From: Lethocerus indicus
Taxonomy: Eukaryota > Arthropoda > Insecta > Hemiptera > Belostomatidae
Assembly: GCA_019843655.1 (NCBI GenBank)
Contig: JACDQD010000006.1
Coordinates: forward strand, 23,764,246-23,828,245
Length of the DNA stretch: 64,000 bases
Reading direction: 5' to 3'
Shown: piece by piece, positions 1 to 13,170 of the stretch
Numbering within the stretch: position 1 is the first letter of the stretch
Layout of the letters: each line of letters opens with the position of its first letter
Program-made: the position numbers and the translations under genes
The notes under the pieces: model-generated
Told to the model about the DNA's origin: nothing
What the model saw: the letters and a program-made list of their open reading frames with translations, nothing else
The model's database searches: none

Positions 1-659
1 AAATAGTGATAAACGGAAACACTTTTTAAGTCGTGAATCGGTAATTCTATAGATAGTAAAAATATTATATTTATGCCTCATTTCAATGTGAAAGGATTTC
101 CAGAAGGGTAATGGTAGGGGCGATTACTTCGATACTGTAAACTTTAATAAACCTTAAACCAATTTAAAGAGGATTATAATAAAGTGTCAACATTTTTCTA
201 CAATTACGATTTGTATACTAACAACGAATTATTTTTAATTTCTTCTCGAATTGAGAGTTAGAAATATCAAGCGCGAATATTCTTTTTCACATCACTCAAT
301 TAGGCAATTTTTTATATGATTGAGTTAGCCGCAAAAAATATTAAATAACGGGCCAAATGGCCGTGGACGGGAAGCCCCGGCTAGCTTCTCTTTTATCATT
401 AATGGAGGGACTGTATTCCATTACAGCAATTAATTTGATTTGGGCCGAGCGACCGCGGAATTACTTTTACAACAGATTAAAGGAAATCAACGTTGAATTA
501 CAACCCCTGGGGGGATTTCGGATATCAAAGATGTCGCGATCTGCCAGATGCAAACAACAGATCTAAGTTTCAAATATTTTTTTTTAAATGTTAGGTGTTG
601 ATTATTTTTAATTAAATTATATAATCTGTACAAAGTGGTCGCATAATCCCCCGGTCAAA

Positions 660-728
660 TTTTCTCATCTCATTGGTCCGGCCGGTTAAACCGGATTCGG
701 CTTCTCGTCACTAGCATTCTGTCGAAAC
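660..728 (-). repeat. Degenerate copy of dispersed hammerhead-like repeat (copy 1)
   Basis: The plus strand reads AACCGGATTCGGCTTCTCG, then TCACTAGCATTCTGTC. This matches the family (ACCGGTTTCGGCnnCTCGCC, then TCAGTAGC, then nnCTGTC) apart from a short deletion that removes the CCATC portion. The upstream TCTCATCTCATTGGTCC resembles the family's TCTCCTCTCGCTGGTTTGGTC segment. It is too damaged to fold as a ribozyme. Confidence 0.4.
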
Positions 729-3700
729 GAAAAACAGGCTCAAAATACGATTTGCTCGCACCACTTTCACTTTGTTTACACTTTCGAATTTTCTCGGGAC
801 ACGAAACATCACCTTGTTAGATGGGTGCCCTTTGCATTGATCCCGACACATTGGGATTGGGACACATTATCCAGTTCAGTGAGAAGTAAAGTTCTTTAAC
901 TTTATTTAATGCAATCCAATATAATCGGCTTATATTGTTTGTTAGCCACCCTGGACAGCTTTCTTACAACTGGAATACCCTTGAAAATAGTTACTTTGCA
1001 CTGAATAATGTCATTAACACCCGATGTACTACTACTGGGATGAACGGTGCGCGAAAAATTTAATCAACGGTGCAATCGTTTTTTATATTGCATAAATCTT
1101 GCAGAATGTGAAGCTTGGATGACAAGGCAACTCGAAAATAACGATTGAGGATTCAAATAAAGTTATATTGTTTTAAAATAAGCAGATCTTTCTAGCAGTA
1201 TCCCACTGAGAAATCTGTGGTCGACAGCCGTTTATGCGTAAAAAGGTTTCCTGTTCAATATGAAACGACCTTTGATCATAATTGTATTTGATGCGGATGT
1301 TTGTTCTAGCTCAACAAATTACAGAGCTGTAATATTATAATTTCAATAATTCTGTGTTCATATTATCCCATATTTGCATAACTAACCATTATTATATAAC
1401 AGCTCATTTGACAGGATCTATAAGAAAAATCTGGATTACAGTCTGCGATACATTTGTACTTATATATTTAGTGAAATTTCAAAATCCAATCACGTTTATT
1501 TATATTTTTACATATCAATAACGCGTTATATAACTGAATTAAAATTAAATTGAAATATATTTCCATTAAATATTATCCCGTCAATATATTAAAGATATTA
1601 AAGATACCTGTGAAGGCAGTTCTGGTTCCGTGACAGTCTTTGGCTAAATGGATATCTAGAAAATCTGTTGTGGGTTTTCAAATTGCGTTACGTTTTGGTA
1701 CTTACACATTAGTTAACAATGATAATTGTAATCACTATCCTCGAACTATATCTTCAATATTTTTAAATTTCGTTACAATATATTTTTAATGCGTTTCGCA
1801 TATAATATCTGCGGTTTTGTCCCAGTCGGATAATAACACCAACTAATGTCTAAAGTTTGTAGAACATCATAAGATTTTCAATACGAATGAACTCTGTGCA
1901 AATTCTACCTCGATTCTGTTAGTACCTGCTATTCCTTTTTTGCCGCATTAATTCTAGAAGCCGTTGAAGCAACGGTCCTGTACGATTGAAGCAAAAACTC
2001 GGCACAACATCCTAACCGCGAAATGTATTTATGACTCGTAATATTAACATTTATGGCATCGTTACTATTTAAAAGGCAAGAAGGGGAGTGTTAAAAATGT
2101 TCACTGGCGAGTACCAATCCTTTCTGAGCGTTTGTCAATACGGATCGGAGCACAAAAGTGGGCATAAAAACGTGTTTATTGCCCAAGAAAAATTGACCCA
2201 TCTAAAATTCCTGGAGAATAAAATACTTTCCTGACAAATAAATCTCTCGAAAAAAGTCCGATTAAGCAACTAGGATATTGTCGGCAATCAAGAGGAAAAA
2301 CTGTTATGGCTCCTGACGAGCGCAGTGATGCAATACCGCAGAACATGAGACAACACGAAACCATCTACGATTTCTGAAGTCGACTGCTGCAAATTAACAA
2401 AAGGAAATTGGACTATTCGACGGACCATCGTAGGCACGAAAACACTGATATGGTGGGGGCAGGACATATTGGATGTGTACCTATCGTGACGTGCTAGCAG
2501 AGAGGTCGGGAAAGGAGGGCTATCAAATTCGTGCAAATATTTGTACTCGTTGAAGGCCCGACACCCCCCCCGCACCCGCCGAACGCATCGCACCGTTTTC
2601 GAAACCGAAACTGTTTCACAACCATATACGCGCAAATTTTCGCTTTTAAACACCTTTTTCTGTTATGTACAACACTTGTTTCAAAAGAAAACATTTCTGT
2701 TTACACTGTTGCGAGTGAATTTATTAATAATCGTGCGTTTGAACTGATTTTAATTCACTGGAATGAAGGCGGAGAGAAAAATTTGAAACGAACGGAATAG
2801 AAAGGGGATGCATAATATTATATTGACGGCAGGTGTAAGGACGTCATTCCTTCGTGTTTATATCATTCATGAAGGAATGCAACGAACATCTCGAAACATT
2901 GGAGGTTTCAACGCGGGTAAATTTCTATTCGAATATTTATTCTTGATACCCAAGTTTAAAAGCCGGTCCAGTTTTTTTTCTCATTTCGTTGCACTAAACC
3001 AGTGATCCGATGGCTGGATCGGAGGTGCAAATTAGGCCGGATAAGTGAGGCCGGGAAAATTACCTTTTTGGAATACCGCGACTTCATTTGAATATCTATT
3101 GCCAGCGGGGTGATATTTTAAATGGCACTTTATCGGCCCCCTTTCCGGAATCAATACCTGTGTAAAATTTCAAGTGGGGGAGGGAATTATAATTTAAAGT
3201 AAATACGAACTGCCGCATCAAATAGGCGTGGCATCAACATTCAGAGAGGAGCCGGGTTATTGTTTCTGTGCATCACGTATCGCCGCACTCGCCTAGCATT
3301 TTATTACGTCATTACGCGAGCGTGCGCCGATGACCTTGCGCAAACGACCTTTTCCCGTATTTAATATGGTTAGCGTGAGACTGGGATTTTCATCCGTACT
3401 GGAGGTTCAATAAATTGGCGGACGTTAAATCGGAGCGACACCGTTCGTAAAATGATTCCTGTAAGATTTCGACGGGTCCCCAGCGACGGCACCCCTCCAC
3501 CCTGCCCAAGAAGGAGGTTGGGGACTTGCCCGGCAGCGGCCACACTGTTGCAACACTTCAAACATTAAATCCTCATCTATCAATCTTCGTTGATCAAATC
3601 AATCTCAACCCGTATAGGCTATTGATTGTAACGTATTTTATAGAAACCGTTAGCCCAGCTGTTTCCTATTTTATTATTGTATGAGGTAGCAATTATTGAA

Positions 3701-4500
3701 CAATTATGAATTAAATTCGCAAGACTCATAAACTATCGCCATGAATATAATATTATTTATCCTACAAATTTATTTAAAACTAATTGTTAAAAGAAGTTAT
3801 TAAATATTGATACACGTGTATTATATCCAGTTTTGTATTTCGAAAAAAAAATATAATAGAATAATAAAAAGGGAAATGGAGGAGGTTAATACAATTCAAA
3901 CAAGTTGGCCATTGCATCGAAACTGCTCAGAGCAATGAGATTAATATAAATGTCATAAGGCTATTAAATCCAGGACAACAACAAAGGAAAGGCGTTATTA
4001 CGTGAAAATAAATGTTACGGATTCGTCTGAAAACCTCATTCGAACCTGGCCGGGGATCCGTAACATGTTAACAGTCCACTGAGCCAATTCCGCCCTGGTA
4101 AATAATGTGAAATGATAAAAAAAAGCGGACTGGAAATAATATTAAATATTACGGGGGCACGCACCCATAATATTTAACCGGCTGTTAAAAATATTTTCAA
4201 AAAGGTGTCTGTACGGTGAATAAATTCGCGGGGTAAATAACCCGGTTGATTGTACAATACACGATCTATGCCAACCTATGTTCATCTGGAACATAATTTT
4301 GTGCTCAAATCCTTTAAGAAATATTTCCAGGCGACAATTATTAACGTTGGTGTCAAGATGATAAATTCTAATTAGAAAGACGAATCGTGTAACATTCTAA
4401 ATTATACGTACCTAAATCGTACGTAAATCATGTACCTGCCTTTGTATAGAATAGTGTTCTTGTTTTCTAAATATTATGCAGCCCGTAAACTTATTGTGTG

Positions 4501-4504
<4 letters not shown>

Positions 4505-4552
<48 letters not shown>
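4505..4552. repeat. (TA)n microsatellite
   Basis: A nearly uninterrupted run of alternating TA, preceded by GTGTGTATG. No sign of function. Confidence 0.95.
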
Positions 4553-4553
<1 letters not shown>

Positions 4554-5019
4554 AGGATATAAATTCTGACAAATTACCTTTTTTTTGTATTAATCATTAA
4601 TTATTCACTATTTTCTGCTATAGCCACTTTTAATATAATATAAACGTATATTTAAAAAATATATGACCGCTAGTGAATATATCCGCGCGTTTACAAAAAC
4701 AAGAAATATAATGAATAATTTCGTAAACCTACTGCCGATGGTGAAAAACCGTAACTGACATTGGATTCGACCTAATTACGATTTCAGTTCACTGATTCAT
4801 TTATGTAATTTAAATTATATACCTGTGTGTGTGTCGAATATTATTAATTTTTTAATATATATCATTCGCATCATAAAAATCTGTTTTCTTTTGTAATCAT
4901 ATTATGCATCTAAATTATATTTATATTTACACCGTATTACAGATAATGTACCGCCATATTTTATTACGGCAATTTCAATGACAACCAGAAACGTATAGTC
5001 ATACTCTCCGGTTCTTCGG

Positions 5020-5580
5020 CTCAGGTTTACACCCGGGAGCCCACAGAGCGCGGCCCGCCTTTATCAGGACCGAAGTCGTGGTATGGCCGGCCGATTGTTA
5101 CAATACAATGTGTGCTAAAGTGAATTGGGAATTTTTCGCCAGGTTGTATATAGTCAAAGTGGGGTTAAGTGGGGGCAGTGGAGGCTATAAGGTAGAGAAA
5201 GACTTACTTGTATGGGGTACCGAAGAGGTGGAGTGTGGGCTGTGGGCTGACGGTATAGGGGCGGTGCTGGTACTGAGCGGCTCACCCCGGGGCCCAGCGC
5301 CCCTCCACGCTCGTTACCCCCACTCCTGTTTTCCCGATCTCACTCCTTAGCCCCCCGCCGGGCTCCACCTTACAGTCAACATCACCCTAATTTTCACTTA
5401 ACCCCGCTCTTTTAAGAACCTTTTTACCGGTTCGTTTTATCCCCCCCCCCCCCGGGTTGGCCGGTGCCATTCCTTCGGGGTGAGGTGTCGTGCGGGAGAT
5501 TGGGAGGCCCCGCGGAATTGACCCGATCTGCGATCGTAGGCGGGAAACGACGGAATGCACTTCCCGTGTCCTTATCCCCT
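5020..5580. other. GC-rich patch with poly-C run
   Basis: This stretch is clearly richer in G and C than its surroundings. It contains a run of about 14 C near 5441-5454 and clusters such as CCCGGGGCCC. It could be a regulatory island or a decayed repeat. The open frames across it (for example 5078-5350) resemble no protein I know. Confidence 0.35.
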
Positions 5581-6569
5581 TCAATTTAGCCTTTCGTCTG
5601 TAATTTTGCTCATTCGGTCGAGCACGAAAAGTGTCGTCACTGGGTCGCTTCTTTTTCGGGAGAAGCTAGAGTTTCATATCTCTTCACACTTTCCGATTGT
5701 ACAATAAATAAACAATTCCGGCAAATTAATTCTACACGAGCAATTTAATTCTATGAGAACTTCGGTTTAAAATCCAAATGAAAATGACAAAGAAAAGCAT
5801 ATCACTGCTACCAAAAATAGTACAATACTAACCTAGGGCCATTTTACTGGGTATCGTCTTAATGGAATAGCCGGCGACGTTGCTCATAACAATATACCGA
5901 AAGGTTATTACGCTGTCGGCAAAACAGCACTCCGATTTTATCGGCTTTAGCAATAGTAGGTCATTCTAACAGGTTCGTGCGATAAGGGGAAAGGGCCGGT
6001 AAAAACGTCGGCCCTCCCAACTCGAGCGTAATGAATCGCAGCGCATTAACTCGACGATTCCCTATTAGCTCCATTGACTAGTAAGCGCTCGATTTTGCAA
6101 GAACGGCCCCACTGCGATAGACGAGTGGCTGCAGACAGAACTGCACTGACCAGAAGATAGACAATTTATTAAGAGACAATTTACTAAAGAGTTTAACGAA
6201 CTGTAAAACACTGACAGGCTCTGTGCCGATAACAGGCGAACGTTAATGACGTACGCATTCGCATAAAAAGGATTATAATATATAACAAATAACATGAAGT
6301 AATTACGAGCACCTAAAAATAATAATTGACATAAATGACTAATCTCTTTTGAGACAGCTCCCACACGGGTAACCGACACGCGAGTGTCCTACAACTAGGT
6401 TTTTTGTATTATCCAAACCCTCAGAATCTCATCCAAAACCTCAGAAGGTATCATAAATAAAAAAAAGGTGTACCGGTTCATATTTTCTGTCGGCGGGAAT
6501 TAATCTCTGGTATTGTGTGCACTGTCACGCCCCCGGCACAGAAATCAATTTGGTGCCAAAACGACCCGA

Positions 6570-6960
6570 CAATTGAAGAGGGAGCGAGAGAGAGAGAGTG
6601 ATGCGGGGAGAGGGGGATGGAGAGTTCGATTGTTGTAAGTCTAAATGAACGGACAAACAGGTCGCATATTGGTCCAGTGGGCGGTCGCCTCCTGTCATTA
6701 AATCCAGCAACAATTGCTGTTGCCACCCCCTTCCACCCCCCGTGCCACCGGCTGTTAAAATAAAGGGAGGGAATTGAACAATAATACGAGGAGCGGGCTT
6801 GGAGATCGACCCCGACCGGACTGTTCCGCTAATTACACGCTCCCCCTGATCACCCCTCGCCTCATCCCTATCCACTACCACAGCCCGTTCTCCTCCCTCG
6901 CATATCACCCCTGTCCTAGCCACACGTACCCGACTCCGTCCTACGTTTCTCATCCGATAT
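6570..6960. other. Purine-rich then pyrimidine-rich low-complexity patch
   Basis: A GA-rich block at about 6575-6630 (GAGCGAGAGAGAGAGAG) is followed by C-rich sequence to about 6960. The minus-strand frame at 6525-6953 is low in complexity (Ser/Leu/Pro/Arg-rich) and is best explained by composition. Confidence 0.4.
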
Positions 6961-7186
6961 TGATAACCGGTATTACCTCTAACGGATAACCTCTATCAGC
7001 TGTAGCTGCGAAGCTGACGCCACTGAGAGACGATAGGGTTCTGCGGGAACGTAATACAAAGGGACGTCGTCGGGAAAATTATATTAGTGCAGTTTTCTAT
7101 TTATTTATAGTGTCTCGAACAGTACAAGTGAAGTGGCCGTGCTGCAGATGGGGTGCCCCACAACCATCCCCCGTGCCGGAGTGACA

Positions 7187-7262
7187 CATCACTATACTGA
7201 CAGGTATTGAAGGTGGCGACCATCCCCAACCGGTTGGGACCAAACCAGCGAGAGGAAGCACA
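7187..7262 (+). repeat. Copy 2 of dispersed hammerhead-like repeat, sense orientation
   Basis: Here the plus strand carries the ribozyme-sense orientation: CTATACTGACAG, then TTGAAGGTGGCGA, then AACCGGT, then ACCAAACCAGCGAGAGGA. The order and spacing match the reverse complement of the best copy at 38061-38140. The CTGANGA core is degraded to TTGAAGG and the GAAA element to CCAA, so catalysis is not expected. It is the only fairly clear copy lying wholly in this orientation. Confidence 0.5.
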
Positions 7263-10200
7263 AAAGATCGAGAAAACCGCATAACAGGTATTCAAAACTA
7301 TATTAGTATTCCAGAATGTACAGAACACCGGTACAGTCTAGTGGATCCATTTTTACTGTGGGTTAAGGATAAATTTCAGGAAGAAGGCAGCCTCTAACAA
7401 TCGCCTTCTCTAACAATTTTTCAATCTAATGAATGATCTTTCCTCCTTAGACAAAATATAGATTAACGCTATTATTAAAAATTAGCCACAAGAAAAAGAC
7501 GATTATTAAATCAAGTGTTGATTGGACAGTACCGGCCGACAAACCGATTATTCGTTCAATTATATTTACAGCGATCATTTCTGCCGAGACGTTTGGACTG
7601 CTAACGTTTAATTTCAACGCATTATCCTGGAAATGCAGAAAGGTTTTTGACGTCAGCAGATAAAAATGCTAATTTTTCTTTAGTTTGTAGTTATGCCGTT
7701 ACGAATTAAATAGAACAACTAGAAATTGATAATTTCTAGAAACTGATATTGCAATTTCCTCGTCCGTTTTGTAAATTCTGTATTGTTTATTTAATATAAA
7801 CATTTTTCTAACGTGAAATAAAGTTGAAAAGCTTGTTCACTTAATTGGTACTAATTAGATTGGCGTAGAAATCGATGGGCTCACACTAAATGGGACGGGG
7901 CAAGCGCTATGGACACAATCAGGTCAAGACAGCACAATAATCAGGTTTAGCAATTCGCTTAGAAGTGCAGAAGTCTCAACCACATTTCTAGATTGGATTA
8001 AGAGTGTATGGGAATATATATACACACACACCTTCACTCTTATTGAAAATTATTGAAAATTTGAAGCTCCAAAGCATGCGAATTAGAACATAAAAAATAT
8101 AATTTAATTAACAAAATTCATTCTAATTCCCCCGATTTATCGACATCCAAAACTGGATATATTGATTTGCGTTCTGTACAGTTCACTATACTGTAATTGT
8201 TGAAATAAGTAGATGTTAACAGTAAATCGTTGTAAATGTATTATCGGAGCATTACACAAAAGTTAAATGATGTCTACATTGTTTTTTAAATAATTATGTT
8301 GTCGATTTGTGAGAATGATACGCGTATTATAAATAAATAAAATAAAAGTATCGGTAGTAAAAAATGTGAAATATCACGATTTAAACTTAGAACTTCATAA
8401 TAGATTCATAATTAAAACGCCAGTCATATATTTAAACTCCTAACTAGATATCACCGGAATGTAAAGAATTTCCTCTGTTATGAAATTAATAAAGGGAGCT
8501 TTCAGAAGATTTCCAGGCCAGCCTTAGGGGCTCCCCCTTTATTTTAAATCTTATTAACTCGACGAATACAGGGGGGGGGGTCAAACCGATTGAACGGGAG
8601 GTCCCAAGTTTATAAGGAAAAGAGAAAGAAACGGCGATTCAATCGAGCGTCGAAAATGGGACAGTGTTATGCCCAAATTAGCGGGATTATCGGCACCGTT
8701 GGTGGGATCGAGGCCGGGGCACATCTTGGCCTCGAAAAATTGAGACCGCCTCAGGAAAAGGAAAACTTATTGTTTCTGAGCCAAGTAAAAGAATGGTCCA
8801 AGATGTTTCCCGGAACGGGCGATTCATTCCCGTTTAAATAAAAACGCATTGCATCGAAAATCTAGGTATTATCGCAATAATTTCAAAACATTTCTTTTCC
8901 CCAAAACTCTATCTTCGGATACTTGGAAATTTGCCTATAACTTATCATATATACGTAGGATTTCTGCCAGAATATGCAGTACAAATACGACAGAAATTGT
9001 GTCATTATACAATATTAACTCCAGGCCAAGTTGATGAATAATTCATACAGTTCTAACACATTTCCTAGTAACTACAGTACTTCATATTCCGTCTTGTTTT
9101 ATACTGTTTTCCAACCGATAATAATTAAACCTATTCATCTATCTTCACAATATTAAGTTGCGAAAAACTCAATACTTGCGAAAATACAACAAACTTCGTC
9201 CGATTTAATGCCAGACAATCACTTTAATAGAAAAAAGTTAGTTACGGTCGAATAATTTAAAACATTTTTACATTCCGAGCCAAAACACGTACAGTTTTCT
9301 ACGCAACAGAGAACATAGAAGTGAAACTCGACGGATAAAAAAATATGTATGTATTTGTCAACGGAAAATATTTCCCCGCTTTCAATTGTCAAAGCAATAC
9401 TGTAAAAATAATATACTCCTACGAGAGGAAATAAACGAAAATATAAATATTTCCGTAAATTTCGTGTTTCTGTCTCCTCTCGCTGGTTTGGTCCGAACCA
9501 GCAGCCGAAATCTGTCTAGCAAAAGACCTAACCAGCGAGAGGAGACAGAACCACCCGAAATCTACGGTATTCCAACCTCTCGCAGATTACAAAACGGGTA
9601 TTATAAATTTTTCCTGCATTGTTCATTTAATCCGCAGTTCATAGGTGAAGAAACTGATAAAATATCAGGCTTTATGCGTCGAACGCCCGGGCGTATGAAA
9701 TATTCTTGCCGCGGCTAACTTATCGCGCCCTTTAAATATGCTTTCGATCGAAGGGCTGTCATCGGACTCCCTCCGGCATTCAATTAACGACAGTTTCGTG
9801 AACAGCAGTTCGTTCTTCGATAGATCGTATTGGCATTTCACACGACAAACGTATGCCCTGGTGATTGACGAGCGGGATGGGAAAATTGGAATATAGTGAA
9901 ACATAAACCTAAAGGTTAGTAAGAAAAGTTCGGCAATAAAAGAAAAAACTATACATTATCTCAGCAACCAAAAACCACCACACATTTGTTGAGAAAAGCG
10001 ATTGGTGACATTTCAATTTACAGTATTTAAATATTAGTTCCATAATCTTATCCATACATGAAAATAATGGAACCGGATACCTTTCAGAGATGAAACGGCG
10101 ACGACATAAATTCCATTTGTTTATACACTACTTGATAATTTTAAACATACTCATATACACATGGCGTTTCGGGCATTGAAAAACAAAAAATATCCTTCGG

Positions 10201-11115
10201 AAATTTGTTCGTTTTTGCTTCGTTTTGGAGGACATCACAAAAACATTCCAATAATGGTAATTGAGTGTAATCCAATTCACGGAATATGATTCTGAAACAT
10301 ACTCTTGGAAGCTTCTAATACTGGCAAATTCATAGGAAAGGATTGTAAACATAACCAAATTAAAGTAAACACCTACCTCTATCCTACGAATTTGTCAGTT
10401 ACTCATCAGAAGTCTTCCAGTGAATTACATATGAATATGCCGCGTACCTATTCTGATATTGTTTAATGGTTTTTGTGTACTCTTTCTGCAACGTATTTGT
10501 TGGTTATCGGAGTATGAGTTTGTTTTTTACTTTATTTGTTTTATATATACATTTTATTTTTCACATTCTATACATCCCCTAAATCCGCAGAAACATCGAA
10601 GCGGATAACTGTCACCGTTTCACGGTAATGCTGGAAGGGGAACTAAAAGCAACTGAAACCGGAACGCCCGGCAACTGGGACAAAGTAAAACCGTGTTTTA
10701 CTTGGTCAATTGATTTTCACGCTCGGAGGCAGGGAATTGTTATTCCTCTACGCTGGGATAAATTAAGATAACGTGTCGGGCGGCTCAAAGCTGCCGCTGC
10801 CCGCATGAATAATGATCGTTCGATGCCTTTAAACGGGAACGCTTTTAGCCGGGCGCTATTTGCGATACGGCAATATGGCCTAATAATAATCAGTCCGTTT
10901 TAATGCCCAACCGGCCAAGTGATCCCCCGCTGACAGTTTATCCTCGTGTTACTGTAAAATGTTGAAGTCGGATAATAGATTTGTACGTTACCGCGTCGTA
11001 TTCACATTTTATCCAGACACGAATATTATTACTTTCATCAGTATCCACATCTCATATTCCTAACATACTAGATAGGACAACAAAATATTTGGTAGGAAAA
11101 CGCGGGATAAGCATA
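7263..11115. other. Non-coding stretch with one palindromic repeat
   Basis: No recognisable gene. It contains a 10-base G run (8571-8580), the head-to-head repeat at 9466-9552 and an open frame of 59 codons behind an acceptor-like tract (10592-10771, see findings). The stretch 10620-10940 has more balanced base composition than its neighbours. Confidence 0.5.
9466..9552. repeat. Head-to-head palindromic copy of the dispersed repeat (copy 3)
   Basis: Two 21-bp perfect inverted arms, 9468-9488 and 9530-9550 (TTCTGTCTCCTCTCGCTGGT plus one more T), are separated by 41 bp. The right half, CAGCCGAAAT then GTCTAGCAAAAGA, is the sense version of the family's 3' part. The left arm is the same flank in antisense. 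The CTGANGA half of the motif is absent, so this is a rearranged fragment, not a ribozyme. Confidence 0.8.
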
Positions 11116-11204
11116 AACGGAATTATGATACTGTAGGTTCGTACCTACAAAACAGGTATATTAAACTAGGAATTATGATACCTCCTAGAGATGGATTTAT
11201 TTAG

Positions 11205-11254
<50 letters not shown>

Positions 11255-11317
11255 ACGCCGTTTTAAAACTAATAGTGATTTGGCCACCAATGGGTGATTT
11301 GCTTGAATGTTGGAAAA
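11116..11317. repeat. Left copy of ~200 bp flanking duplication
   Basis: This segment runs from AACGGAATTATGATACTG to GAATGTTGGAAAA and includes a TA array at 11209-11252. It recurs almost identically at 16661-16882, just beyond the right end of the retrotransposon. Outside the TA array I see only a one-base indel (GCTTGAATG here, GCTTGGAATG on the right). Host sequence upstream of this copy and downstream of the other differs, so the segment is a duplicated target, not part of the LTR. Confidence 0.9.
11209..11252. repeat. (TA)n microsatellite in left flanking duplication
   Basis: About 44 bp of alternating TA. The matching array in the right copy is longer and is preceded by an interrupting TTTAT. 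Confidence 0.95.
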
Positions 11318-11478
11318 TGATCGTTATATATTGTAAACCGCAGAGGCCCGGCAGTTGATAGTTAGCATCGCTTGTGAGCACTTCCTCGTGTATTTTCTTG
11401 TATTACGCATTTATATCATTTCTTGTAATAAAGCTTTGCGTTTTTTAAAAACAGTGAATTTCCCGTGCAAAGTTTAAC
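11318..11478 (+). repeat. 5' LTR remnant, truncated at its 5' side
   Basis: It begins abruptly at TGATCGTTATATATTG, directly against the host duplication, and runs up to the primer-binding site. It contains AATAAAGCTTTGCG, a plausible poly(A) signal in R. The first ~85 bp match 16577-16660 with about eight small differences. The sequence preceding TGATCG in the 3' LTR (about 16498-16576) is missing here. Confidence 0.75.
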
Positions 11479-11496
11479 TGGTGCCGAAACCCGGGA
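11479..11496 (+). other. Primer-binding site for minus-strand synthesis
   Basis: TGGTGCCGAAACCCGGGA directly follows the LTR. TGG start and position are typical of a sequence complementary to a tRNA 3' end in LTR elements. I do not assign the tRNA. Confidence 0.75.
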
Positions 11497-11665
11497 ACAG
11501 TACAGTGCGAAGCCGGAATTTTTTTTTTTTCTTCTTCTCTCTTTTCTCTCTCTCTTTACACCTCCTCTCGAGCGCGTGGTTCTTTCGTCTGTCTGATCAG
11601 CAGGAAAACTGGCCGACGACAAGAGGACGATCATTAGACCAGCCACCTTCATAGTGAAAGAGACC

Positions 11666-12540
11666 ATGGCCAAATCACCCGACCAGGCCACCATGGACGC
11701 AGCCACAACGGCGGCATGGATGGCCGCACAGAATCATAGGACATCCTATCTGGCGGTCCGAATAGGTAACCTGTGGCCGTTCGAGGGTCAGGCCCGCGAC
11801 CTCACCGAGTGGTTAGAGAAGGCGGACGGCCTTCACAAAGAAATTTGTGACGGCAGGCTGCCGCCGGAACTTTGCACGCCACTGGTGGAGGATCTCGTGG
11901 GGCGGATCGATAGGTCCGTCTTACGGGAAATCACGGGTCCAGCAGCCCTGGATCGAGGTCCGAAACCGGCTAAAGGAACACTACGCTGGGTCGAGGGCCT
12001 CGATCTGGAGACGGTGGGCAAGGATCTTTAGAATGGAGCGCGAACCAGGAGAGAGCCACCTAGCGTACGCCGTCAAGGTTATGGAGGAAGTGCGACCCGC
12101 CCTGGAGGAAATAGGCTCGGCGGTCGAAGGAACGGAGCGACGGGACCAATCACAACTGGTTCTGCTCGAACTCACTAAACAAATGTTGGCCAATGGTGTT
12201 AATCACACGTTGGCCAAAACGATAAGGGCAACACCGTCTGGCCGCACCGGGTTCAATGAGGCTCTGGAGGCGATCCGGGCGGAGAACGAGGAGAAAAGGT
12301 GCTGGACGGAGGTGGTGTCACGAAGGACAGACGCCAGCAGAGGCCGGCGAGGTTCGACAGACGGACCGCCCCCGCGTCCAGGAACCAACAGCCGCTGGTC
12401 AATGTTCCTAAACCACCTAGGAACCCCAACTTCCGGGTACAAGACCGGCTGAAGAAACAACAGCGACCACAGGTATGCTGGAGTGCGCAGAAGAGGGACA
12501 CTTCGCGCGAGAATGCCCTTTACGATGCGCTCCCGGTTCA
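11666..12540 (+). pseudogene. Retrotransposon gag remnant
   Basis: The likely start is the ATG at 11666 (MAKSPDQATMDAATTAAW). The frame changes near 11940, and the conserved-looking C-terminal part of Gag (residues such as MEREPGESHLAYAVKVMEE, then GFNEALEAIRAENEE) continues in another frame to about 12300. A third frame follows. At about 12476-12517 a retroviral-type zinc knuckle is visible (Cys, then GHFARECP), with a frame break between its first and second cysteines. Gag would form the particle and bind the RNA genome. This copy is disrupted at two or more points. Confidence 0.75.
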
Positions 12541-12939
12541 GACAGCCGGTCTCGCATACGCGGCGGCGGCTAGAGGCGAACCTATGGACTGCTCGGCGAC
12601 AAGAAGACGAGCGAGAGCGAAGGGATCGCGGAACACGAAGGACCACTTATTAAAGAATATAAGTTCGTCAGTTTCAGGTTCGTCAGACTCTGAAGACTTC
12701 ATCCACGAACAAAGGCCGCAACGGTTCACTGGAAGAGGCTCAGAGGTCATCGTCGGCGTCGTCGAGCTCGAGCGAGGACCGGAGGTTGAGGAAGGAGCCC
12801 AGAAACAACGGCCGGAATCTGGCGGACGACGCCACTCCAGCTGAGGTGAGTGGTCTCGGCACACGGGCAGCGGACACTGGGGTAACGGGCCACCTCGAGA
12901 GTGTGCGCGACCAGGCTTGCTGCCCGTGATCTATATTAA

Positions 12940-13170
12940 GTCCTGGGGATGTGGGCCCTTCTAGATACGGGGTCCGATTCCACGTTGATCTCGCCTGCGG
13001 CATGCAGGAAATCTGGGGAACCACATCGGGAGACCTGTAAATGTACGGTCAGAACCGTGACCGGAGGAACGTCTGCAGGGCGAGGCGAAGATACCACCCG
13101 GAAACTGACCGGTAATCGGGAACTGCCGCGGTACACGTCGCGACGTTGCCCAGCCGAAAATACGACGTAA
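12940..13170 (+). pseudogene. Retrotransposon aspartic protease remnant
   Basis: The frame from 12949 reads WALLDTGSDSTLIS, a typical retropepsin active site with DTG and a preceding hydrophobic strand. The family cleaves the Gag-Pol polyprotein and acts as a dimer. The open frame ends at 13170 and does not run on into reverse transcriptase. The region 12540-12940 between zinc knuckle and protease is acidic and serine-rich in one frame, consistent with a linker. Confidence 0.75.

Larger units (their letters stand above)
1..7186. other. Non-coding stretch, no gene recognised
   Basis: No open frame here resembles a known protein, and I found no convincing exon. It holds one degenerate copy of the dispersed hammerhead-like repeat (660-728), a TA array (4505-4552), a GC-rich patch with a 14-base C run (5020-5580) and a purine-rich then C-rich patch (6570-6960). 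The short open frames are scattered over both strands and overlap each other, as expected by chance. Confidence 0.6.
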
